Below are positions 17,801 through 23,698 of a DNA stretch of 48,271 bases, piece by piece; within the stretch, counting starts at the first letter, position 1; each line of letters opens with the position of its first letter. Both the position numbers and the translations under genes were made by a program. This stretch comes from Verrucomicrobiia bacterium (GTDB lineage Bacteria > Verrucomicrobiota > Verrucomicrobiia > JADLBR01), in assembly GCA_020847615.1 (NCBI GenBank), contig JADLBR010000315.1, positions 1-48,271 on the forward strand, read 5' to 3'. The notes beneath the pieces are model-generated. The model searched no databases, had not been told where the DNA came from, and worked only from the letters and a program-made list of their open reading frames with translations.

Positions 17801-18275
17801 CCGTGGCGCGGATCGCGAGATCGGCCTCCGGGTCGCGCTGCGTTTCCGGGAGATGTCGGAGGTCGAGCACCTGAAGGGGCGGTCCCGCGCCGGGCCGTAT
17901 CCGTTGCGCGATCTCGCCATCGCGCATCTCGAGCGTGGTGCGGAGGGAGTCCTGCCTGCGGGCGACCTCGTCGATGGCCGCCAGCAGGACGGCGGTGTCG
18001 AGGGGGCCCCGCATGCGGAATGCGCGAGGCGTGTTGTATAGCGGGACAGTTGGAGAGTAGTGGTGCAGGAACCACATCCGTCGCTGGCTGAAGGACGCGG
18101 GGCGCACGACGGAGCCGTCGCCGTCTACTGGCCCGGGGGGACGACGCGGGATCGGAAGGTCCCGGGGGCGGGCAAGGTGCCGAGCGAGGGTCGCGCGTTG
18201 CGCCGGGGAGAGGCTGTTCAGGCGTTGCCGGAGGGATTTGGCGCGTGTCTGGGAATCTGATGGGTCGCGAGTCAC
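14898..18275 (-). CDS. Nonribosomal peptide synthetase, C-A-T module
   Basis: About 1125 residues from GTG 18275. Order: short helical linker (LNSLSPAQRATLARHL), condensation domain (about 60-480, HHAISDGWS at 190-198, canonical), adenylation domain (about 510-1010; MYTSGSTGSPKG, YGPTE at 807-811, GRSDDQIKIRGF, NPNGKIDR with the catalytic Lys) and carrier domain (Ser1059 in FFELGGHSLL). It has no epimerase or thioesterase. The specificity code by eye is D-T-E-H-I-I-S-V-S-K, which I cannot assign. Position suggests its C domain accepts the starter from the stand-alone A-T protein encoded upstream. GTG 18275 overlaps the preceding stop as GTGA, matching the coupling elsewhere in the operon; ATG 18317 is the alternative and would add 14 residues. 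Confidence 0.92.
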   Translation of the reverse strand: MTRDPSDSQTRAKSLRQRLNSLSPAQRATLARHLARPRDLPIPRRPPGPVDGDGSVVRPASFSQRRMWFLHHYSPTVPLYNTPRAFRMRGPLDTAVLLAAIDEVARRQDSLRTTLEMRDGEIAQRIRPGAGPPLQVLDLRHLPETQRDPEADLAIRATAAKPFDLTVGPLWRALLVRLRHDDHVLLVVFHHAISDGWSLTIFWKELCAIHRHLAADGPPLEQPTIQFSDFSEWQRHRLSDGPLEDDVRYWRHRLLGAPSHLDLPADRPRPRQESFRGETLRETLDASLRRRLATLSRENGATLFMSLLAAFGALLARLSGEDDIVIGTPIANRIRPETEALIGYFANTLPLRIDLSGDPPFRELLRRVKDMTLAAHAHQNTPFELLAERLDIPRDPSRAPIFQQMFVYRDFPEPHPTLPGLDIRPWPVETDTSKFDLSWHVDPSSDGLAIAAEYATDLFDRARIQRMIGHWIVFLEGIATDPAERISRLPLLSADEERRLLVEWNPAADDAPDEKCLHQPFLEQAARSPRSVAVDTGVSHLTYRELDAASGRLAHRLRAIGAGPDSRVAVLAERSPDLLIAILGILRSGAAYVPLDPDYPAARLDLMLSDSGAIALVAQPHLVGRTTQPPRHVVCLERADVTTPADAPTPGATPRHLAYVMYTSGSTGSPKGVMIEHASASAYALAAGGMFGLEPGDRFLQFASPCFDTSVEEIFATLASGATIVPRDPEMLASMASFLSRCRKLDITAMHLPTAFWHALVTAMGEHDLSLPERVRLIAIGGEKASPDTVAAWHRRSPAGVRLINSYGPTECTVSATWCDLTPGIGAPIGRPVPGSKAHVLDQHRNLVPVGLTGELFVGGACLARGYLGREDLTRERFIADPFDPSQAARLYRTGDLVRRRSDGMLDFVGRSDDQIKIRGFRVEPAEIEAAIATHPGVASCAVVSAPDPHGEFQIVAYVIPAGTTPPHPQDVRTFLKNLLPGYMVPAHVITLDAFPLNPNGKIDRSALPAPGPQTAPQMDSQPPQGDPIAGKLAAIWREILRVPRVGANDSFFELGGHSLLAMRLMARIAQCFGKSLPLAAVFNSPSLGEMAKTIAQSGSADAGQDAGPIRRLAIRSEATTQPQA

Positions 18276-19138
18276 GCCTGGGTTGCCCGGAGGTTCTCGA
18301 ACAGAAGCTGATTGCATTGCGCGAGGGTGGTGCGGGGCGTTGATCCCGCGCCTATCGATCCGTCGCTTTCAAGGAGTCCCCGCAATGCCCCGTCCATGGC
18401 CGCGTGTGCGGCGAATAGGCACGGGGTACTATAGATGGCTATCGAGGCGCCGCGTCCCCGCAACTCGGAAAGCCCGCATGCGGGGGACTTTCCGCCGGCG
18501 ATCTGGTTGAAGGCGACGGGGCAGCGCACCGCGCGCCGCAGTTCACCCAACAGATCGAGGGAGGTGATGCCATCCGCCAGCACGGCATCGCTGCCGACCT
18601 GGCCGAAAGCGGCGGCGCGGCGAACGATCTCCGCGGGATCGGACGCGTCGGTGCGGGCGATGACGAAAAGGTCGCGGCGCGACGCGAGGACGGCGCGCAA
18701 TTTTTCCAGGAAAGCATCCAGGTCGAGGATCTGCTTGCCGTCCATGTGGCCGCAGCGACGCGGTCGTCGCTGGTCTTCGAGGATGATGCCTGCAGCGCCG
18801 AGTTCCTCGAGCGAGCGCACGACATGACAGGCCACCTCGGTGTCACCGTAGCCGTCGTCGATGTCGACCAGGAGCAGGGCACGCGGGGCGACCCTTCGGA
18901 CGCGCCCGACAAAATCGAGCATGTCGGTCCAGGTGATGAAGCCGATGTCGGGGAGTCCCCGGTGGCTTGCCGCGAAACCAAACCCGCTAAGGAACAGGGC
19001 ATCGAAATGGCGCGATGCAATGGATGCGGAAAACGCATCGTACACGCCGATGAACGGGATGATCTGTCCGGGGGACATGCTGGCTCGGAGCAGTTGGGCC
19101 GCCGATGGGCCTCGTCGCGCATCGAGATTCTGGCTCAT
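18272..19138 (-). CDS. Isocitrate lyase/PEP mutase superfamily lyase
   Basis: A 288-residue alpha/beta-barrel enzyme. GVYDAFSA (31-38) and LFLSGFG open the fold; VDIDDGYGD (91-99) gives the metal-binding acidic cluster; EDQRRPRRCGH (121-131) carries the Cys-Gly-His loop of the lyase branch (methylisocitrate lyase and relatives). PEP mutases instead have an EDKxxxKxNS loop, so phosphonate synthesis is not supported. The superfamily also contains oxaloacetate hydrolase, which makes oxalate; whether that applies is inference. GGAGG lies 7 nt before ATG 19138, a strong start. It sits 19 bp after the ThDP enzyme gene and overlaps the first NRPS gene by 4 nt, so it most likely makes or processes a precursor. 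Confidence 0.85.
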   Translation of the reverse strand: MSQNLDARRGPSAAQLLRASMSPGQIIPFIGVYDAFSASIASRHFDALFLSGFGFAASHRGLPDIGFITWTDMLDFVGRVRRVAPRALLLVDIDDGYGDTEVACHVVRSLEELGAAGIILEDQRRPRRCGHMDGKQILDLDAFLEKLRAVLASRRDLFVIARTDASDPAEIVRRAAAFGQVGSDAVLADGITSLDLLGELRRAVRCPVAFNQIAGGKSPACGLSELRGRGASIAIYSTPCLFAAHAAMDGALRGLLESDGSIGAGSTPRTTLAQCNQLLFENLRATQA

Positions 19139-19157
19139 TTCGCATCCTCCATCCAGG

Positions 19158-20879
19158 TCACCATGGGCCCGGTCCATCGGCGCAAGGGTCGACGGCGACA
19201 TTGATGCACGCGGGCAAGCCTGAGTCCAGCGCGGCCAAGAGCGCCGGGCGGACGTCCGTGGCGCGCGTGATCCATGCGGCGTGGGCGCCCAATGTTTCCA
19301 CGAAGCGATCATATCGCAAGCCCGGCAGGTACTGGGAGAACTTTTCGGGATGTCCGGGCAAGTGTCTCTGTTGCCTGAGCGCTCCGGTATTGCCGTCATT
19401 GTTTGCAATGACCGCGACCACGGGTATGCGGTGTCGCACGGCGGTTTCGAATTCGACGGCATTGAGGGCGAAGCCCATGTCGCTGCAAAGGGCGATGACG
19501 GGGCGTTCCGGGAGGGCGAGCTTGGCGCCCATGGCGAAGGGCAGGGCCGTGCCCATGCAGCCGTGTTGCCCCGGATCCAAGCACGAGGCAGGACGCCGCG
19601 CAATCAGGATGCGCTGCGCGCACGCCAGGCTCACGTTGCCCTCGACGGTGACGATGGCGTCCGCGGGCAGGGAGTCGCGGATCTCTCGAAAGAGGCACTG
19701 GGGGCTCATGGGCGACGACTCGTGGTGGAGCCAGGCCTCGCGCCGCCTGCGGGAGGACGCCAGCCCTTGGGCGATCGCTTCTCGCCAGGGTGAACAGCGC
19801 CGGTGGCAGGCGTCGGCGCCATCGAACGCATCGGCCAGGCGGGACAGAAATGCGCCGGGGTCACAGGCGCAGCCTGCGGCGAGATGGATGTTCTTTCCGA
19901 TGGTGGACGGTTCGGAGTGGGCATGGATGACCCTTGCGCCGGGAGCCAGCTCGCACCCGAAGCGGAATCGCCAATCGAACCAGGCGCCAGCCATGATCAC
20001 GGTGTCGGCGCGCGCCTGTATTTCGTGTCGAATGTCGTTTGCGCAGAGGGGATGGTCATCGGGCAAGAGACCTCGGCCCATGGGGCTGGTGATGAAGGGG
20101 ATGCCGCAGCGCCCGACAAGGCGTTCGAGCGCGGTGTCCGCGGGGAACCACCGCAGCTCTTCCCCCAGTATGAGGAGGGGCCTGTCGGACGAGGCGAGGA
20201 GGGCCGCGGCGCGCCCAATGGTCGCCGGGTTCGGTTCGTCGCGGGGTGGTGCTTGGGGGGCGGGGGCGGAGTCCGCGGATGCGGAGCCGATGAGGACGTC
20301 CTCGGGGAGGTCGAGATAGACCGGGCCGGGGCGCCCCTTTGAGGCGGTTGCGAATGCGTGGAAGATCATGGGCGTTAGGTCTGCCGTGGATCGTGCGACG
20401 CGGGCCTCTTTGGTGATTGTCGAGAGCAGCGGAATAGCATCGAGATCCTGGAAGTGGCCGACGCCCGTCGGCGCCAATGCGCGGCGACCCCCGAGCGCGA
20501 TCAGGGGCCACCCGTTTTCCCGTGCGACGAGCAGCGCGGTGGCGACGTTGGTGACGGCGGGGCCGGCGGAAATGATCACGGCGGACTCGGCGCGCCCGGC
20601 CACGTAATTGGCGGCGGCCGCCATCAGGCCCGCGGCCTGCTGGTGCCGTGCGCCGATGAGGCGCATGCCGCGTCCGGCGCATTCGGCGAAGAGGGGATCG
20701 ACGGGGGTGCCGGGTATTCCGAAGACGCGCCGGATGCCGCAGCGTCTCAACGCCTCGGCCACCAGGGCATGGCCCGACAGGCGGCGTGCGGCCACGAGGC
20801 GTCGGGCGCGGCCGATTGCGTCCGGGTCAAGCGCCCTCAGGCGCTGGATCGTGTCGGTGGGCAGGGGCGGGTCCTCCAT
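19158..20879 (-). CDS. ThDP-dependent enzyme, oxalyl-CoA decarboxylase/HACL-like
   Basis: The 573-residue product has the three-domain layout of ThDP enzymes: pyrimidine-binding (about 35-190), middle (about 215-355) and diphosphate-binding domain (about 390-560). Middle-domain features such as GAWFDWRFRFG and PSTIGKN resemble oxalyl-CoA decarboxylase and 2-hydroxyacyl-CoA lyase more than acetolactate synthase. Two oddities: the cofactor-activating Glu of the usual RHEQ is Gln80 in RHQQAAG, and the GDG metal motif reads CSDMGF (Asp467 kept), with Asn493/Asn494 27 residues on. The enzyme may therefore work with an altered mechanism or be slow; the substrate is unknown. It lies 29 bp after the A-T gene in the operon. 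Confidence 0.85.
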   Translation of the reverse strand: MEDPPLPTDTIQRLRALDPDAIGRARRLVAARRLSGHALVAEALRRCGIRRVFGIPGTPVDPLFAECAGRGMRLIGARHQQAAGLMAAAANYVAGRAESAVIISAGPAVTNVATALLVARENGWPLIALGGRRALAPTGVGHFQDLDAIPLLSTITKEARVARSTADLTPMIFHAFATASKGRPGPVYLDLPEDVLIGSASADSAPAPQAPPRDEPNPATIGRAAALLASSDRPLLILGEELRWFPADTALERLVGRCGIPFITSPMGRGLLPDDHPLCANDIRHEIQARADTVIMAGAWFDWRFRFGCELAPGARVIHAHSEPSTIGKNIHLAAGCACDPGAFLSRLADAFDGADACHRRCSPWREAIAQGLASSRRRREAWLHHESSPMSPQCLFREIRDSLPADAIVTVEGNVSLACAQRILIARRPASCLDPGQHGCMGTALPFAMGAKLALPERPVIALCSDMGFALNAVEFETAVRHRIPVVAVIANNDGNTGALRQQRHLPGHPEKFSQYLPGLRYDRFVETLGAHAAWITRATDVRPALLAALDSGLPACINVAVDPCADGPGPW

Positions 20880-20908
20880 GGTTCGGCGTCCTCGGCGCCC
20901 GGCGGCGA

Positions 20909-22795
20909 TCAGGGGGACTCGCGCGACAGTTCGTCGAGGATTCGGTCGCGTTCTTCCGGTGGCAGTTTCTCCAATTCCGCGGCGAGATCGGCGATGTCGA
21001 CAGCCCCGCAGAGGCGGTCGAGTTCGGGGGCGAGCGAGGCGGGCGTGGGGTGGTGGAAGACGGCGATGACCTGCACATCGAGGCCCAGCCGCGCGCCGAG
21101 CCGGGAGGTGACCTGGGTCGCGCGGAGGGAATCACCGCCCAGAAAGAAGAAGTTCTCATTCCGGCCCACGCGTTCCAGGTGCAGCACATCGGCGAAGGTC
21201 GATGCGACCAGGGCTTCGGTCGCGCCGGAGGGCGGCTCGAAAAATTGCGCCAGTGCGGCGTCGAGTTTTTTGGCGAGGCCGATGCGCTGGATTTTGCCTG
21301 TGGGACCCTTGGGGATGTCGTCGACGATGATGATGCGGGTGGGGACTTTGAAGGGGGGGAGGCGCCCAAACGCAAATTCCCGGAGCGAGGCCTCGTTGAG
21401 TTGGGCGTCGTCTTTGGCGACGACGGCCGCGGCCACGTCCTCGCCCAGGGAGGGGTGGGGCACGGGGAAGGCGACTGCCTGGCGGACGCCGGGGTGGGCC
21501 AGTAGCGCCTCATCGATCTCGCGGGGGGCGATCTTCTCGCCGCCGCGGTTGATGAGTTCCTTGAGCCTGCCGGTGATAAACAGATACCCATCCTCGTCGA
21601 GGTAGCCCTGGTCGCCAGTGCGGAACCAGCCGCGGGTGAAGGCGCCCGCGTTGGCGGCATCGTTGTTCTCGTAGCCGGGGGTGACGTTGGGGCCGCGGAT
21701 GGCGATCTCGCCGGTCGCGCCGGCGGGGAGAGGGGCACCGGCGTTGTCGAGGATGGCGATCTCCGGTCCGGCGGCGGTCCCGACGGAACCGGGCTTGCGC
21801 GGTCGCGGTGGGAGGGGATTGCTGGCCATCTGGTGGGCGGCCTCGGTCATGCCATAGGATTCGATGACGGGCGCGGAGAAGACGGATTCCAGTTCGGCCA
21901 TGACCTGTGGCGGGAGGGCGGCCGACGAGGAGCGGATCAGGCGCAGGGGCCTGCGGCGGATGATGTCGGCGTGCTCGCCAGCGGCCCCGAGGATGGCCTG
22001 GTGCATGGTGGGCACGGCGCTGTACCAGTTGGGTGCCAAGCGGTCGATCCAGCCGAAGAACTCGTCGCGCCGAAACCCGGGGGCCGCGATGACGGATGCG
22101 CCGGCGCTGAGCGAGGCCAGCAGGGCGCCGATGAGGCCATGGATGTGGAAGAGCGGCATGACGCACAGGCAACGGTCATTCGGCGAGAGCGCGAGCGTCG
22201 CGGCGATGTGGCGGGCCGAGGCTGAGAGGTTGCGCTGGGTCAGCGGGACGATCTTGGGGCGCGAGGTGGTTCCCGAAGTGTGGAGAAGGAGGGCAATATC
22301 GTCGGGGCCGGGTGTCTCGGGCGCGCAGGGCGGTGCGGCGCCCGGGCCGAGGAGATCGAAGGCGCCGGACCTGCGCGGGTCGGGGCGGAGTTCAAGAAGG
22401 GGCAAGGAGCGGGCCAACGCGACGGCCCGGGCTTCTGGCGCGCCGCCCTCGGGCACGATCAGCGCGGTGGCGCGCAGGTCCGCGAGGTAGAACTCGAAGT
22501 CGGCGGCCCGGTAGGCGGGATTCAGGGGGGCGACCGTCGCGCAGGAAGCCATGGCGAGGAAGGCGGTGGCGGCCTCGGGCCCATCGGGCAACACGGTGGC
22601 CAACCGGTGATGCCGGGAGAGGCCCCGGTCTGCCAGCGCGCGGGCGACCCGTGCCCGATGTTTGTCCAGATCGGCAAAACTCATGGGCGCGCGGTCGGTG
22701 CTGAGGAGCGCGTGGGCCGCAGGGGTCTCCTCGGACCATCGTGCCAGGATGTGGGACACCGTTCCGACGGGTGGCGCATTTGCGACGCGACTCAT
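20909..22795 (-). CDS. Stand-alone adenylation-carrier (A-T) protein, oxalate-CoA-ligase-like
   Basis: First gene of the operon, 628 residues. The first 510 residues are an adenylate-forming ligase: HTSGTTSRPK (172-181), PLFHIHGL, WYSAVPTMHQ, IRSSSAALP, YGMTEAAHQM (314-323), GRLKELINRGGEKI (409-422) and the catalytic Lys501 in GKIQR. These stretches resemble oxalate-CoA ligase (AAE3/Pcs60) unusually well. Residues about 525-600 form a carrier domain with the phosphopantetheine serine Ser556 in FFFLGGDSLRATQV, and a short helical tail follows. Having no condensation domain, it likely activates a carboxylic acid and holds it as a starter thioester. Oxalate or another short acid is inference from similarity only. 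ATG 22795 is preceded by a weak AAGGGA. Confidence 0.88.
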   Translation of the reverse strand: MSRVANAPPVGTVSHILARWSEETPAAHALLSTDRAPMSFADLDKHRARVARALADRGLSRHHRLATVLPDGPEAATAFLAMASCATVAPLNPAYRAADFEFYLADLRATALIVPEGGAPEARAVALARSLPLLELRPDPRRSGAFDLLGPGAAPPCAPETPGPDDIALLLHTSGTTSRPKIVPLTQRNLSASARHIAATLALSPNDRCLCVMPLFHIHGLIGALLASLSAGASVIAAPGFRRDEFFGWIDRLAPNWYSAVPTMHQAILGAAGEHADIIRRRPLRLIRSSSAALPPQVMAELESVFSAPVIESYGMTEAAHQMASNPLPPRPRKPGSVGTAAGPEIAILDNAGAPLPAGATGEIAIRGPNVTPGYENNDAANAGAFTRGWFRTGDQGYLDEDGYLFITGRLKELINRGGEKIAPREIDEALLAHPGVRQAVAFPVPHPSLGEDVAAAVVAKDDAQLNEASLREFAFGRLPPFKVPTRIIIVDDIPKGPTGKIQRIGLAKKLDAALAQFFEPPSGATEALVASTFADVLHLERVGRNENFFFLGGDSLRATQVTSRLGARLGLDVQVIAVFHHPTPASLAPELDRLCGAVDIADLAAELEKLPPEERDRILDELSRESP

Positions 22796-23038
22796 GGCGT
22801 GATCCCTTGGATAGTAAGGTCTGTCGGCGCCGGATGCCCAGTCTCTTCTCGGCGAACCCGGGCGGGGCGCGGCCAGAATTTGGGCGCGGGCGTTTACTTT
22901 CGCGCCGGGGCCGATAACTTATAGCAGAGGGGCCGGGCGGGTGCGCCGGTCAAGCGTCTTGGCAGCGTGGGCATGCGCCTCCCGCCAGACCCGAAATACC
23001 CCGCGAGGTGGATCGCGGGAAACGGGAAGGAGGCGGTT
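22796..23038. promoter_or_regulatory. Divergent control region of the NRPS operon and the YbaK-type gene
   Basis: This 243-bp gap separates the two divergent starts and must hold the promoters for both. I see no convincing -35/-10 pair. It contains short palindromes: GGCGCG and CGCGCC arms flanking a TTTAC-containing centre near 22885-22910, and a 7-bp stem (23000-23006 with 23013-23019) just before the Shine-Dalgarno of the plus-strand gene. No operator can be named. Confidence 0.4.
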
Positions 23039-23500
23039 ATGCCAGCGAAACGACTCAGGGAATTGCTCGACAGAGCGGGCGTCAAATACGTGTGCATCAG
23101 CCATTCGCCGGCCTACACGGCGCAGGAGGTGGCGGCATCGGCGCACATCCCGGGGTGGGAGGTGGCCAAGGTGGTGATGGTGAAGGTGGATGGCCAGATG
23201 GCCATGGCCGTGGTCCCGGCCAACAGGAAGGTGGTACCGCAAGATCTGCGCGAGATGCTGGGGGCCGACCGGGTGGAACTGGCGACGGAGGCAGAGTTCC
23301 GGGACCGGTTTCCGGACTGCGAGATCGGGGCGATGCCGCCGTTCGGCAACCTGTACGGGATGGAGGTGTTCGTGGCGCCGGGGCTCGCGGCCGACGAGGA
23401 GATCGCGTTCAACGCGGGCACGCACACCGAAGTCATCAAGATGCCGTACCGGGAGTTCGAGCGATTGGTGGAGCCCAAGGTGCTGAGCTTCTCGACGTAG
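23039..23500 (+). CDS. YbaK/EbsC-type aminoacyl-tRNA deacylase-domain protein
   Basis: A 153-residue single-domain protein of the YbaK/ProX superfamily, which hydrolyses mischarged aminoacyl-tRNAs in trans. It has SHSPAYTAQEVAASAHIPG near the start, VAKVVMVKVDGQ with the conserved lysine, PPFGNLYGMEVFV and AFNAGTHTEVIKM, all typical of the family. Specificity cannot be told. ATG 23039 is chosen because a full AAGGAGG lies 6 nt upstream; the frame is open from 22967 but that part looks non-coding. It is divergent from the NRPS operon. A 7-bp hairpin (23536-23554) and repeat copy C follow it. Confidence 0.87.
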   Translation: MPAKRLRELLDRAGVKYVCISHSPAYTAQEVAASAHIPGWEVAKVVMVKVDGQMAMAVVPANRKVVPQDLREMLGADRVELATEAEFRDRFPDCEIGAMPPFGNLYGMEVFVAPGLAADEEIAFNAGTHTEVIKMPYREFERLVEPKVLSFST

Positions 23501-23535
23501 CAGCCTGTCGGACTTCGCTGCCGAATGGGGTCGGG

Positions 23536-23554
23536 GCGACCCTGGCGGGGTCGC
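23536..23554 (+). terminator. Small GC hairpin downstream of the YbaK-type gene
   Basis: GCGACCC and GGGTCGC pair around a 5-nt loop 36 bp after the stop. No T-run follows, so termination activity is uncertain. Confidence 0.3.
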
Positions 23555-23570
23555 AGATTCGAGTTTTTGG

Positions 23571-23698
23571 TCAGATCCCATCGGGCCGGGCAGCCGCCGG
23601 ACCACCGGCTTGGGAAAATGTCGCCGAAGCCGTGAGGCCTTGGCGGCCAAACGCTTACGCGTTCGGCTACGGGATGCGCTGCGGCCATTTTCAAGTCA
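23571..23698 (-). repeat. Multi-hairpin intergenic repeat, family 1, copy C
   Basis: On the minus strand it starts at the recG stop codon (TGACTTGAAAATGG), continues with GCCGCAGCGCATCCCG and the two central hairpins, and ends at GATGGGATCTGACC. It carries a 5-bp insertion (GGCCG) near its distal end relative to copies D and E. It fills the gap between convergent genes. Confidence 0.85.

Noticed and set aside
18272..20879. Phosphonate biosynthesis (PEP mutase plus phosphonopyruvate decarboxylase)
   Set aside because: The mutase loop EDKxxxKxNS is absent and a lyase-type RRCGH is present; the ThDP enzyme is of the oxalyl-CoA decarboxylase size and type.
22919..23650. Small proteins ending in a shared RWSGGC motif at several sites
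   Set aside because: They are translations of repeat family 1 (also near 5.4, 10.0, 37.6 and 39.9 kb); the shared residues come from the hairpin DNA, not from a protein family.
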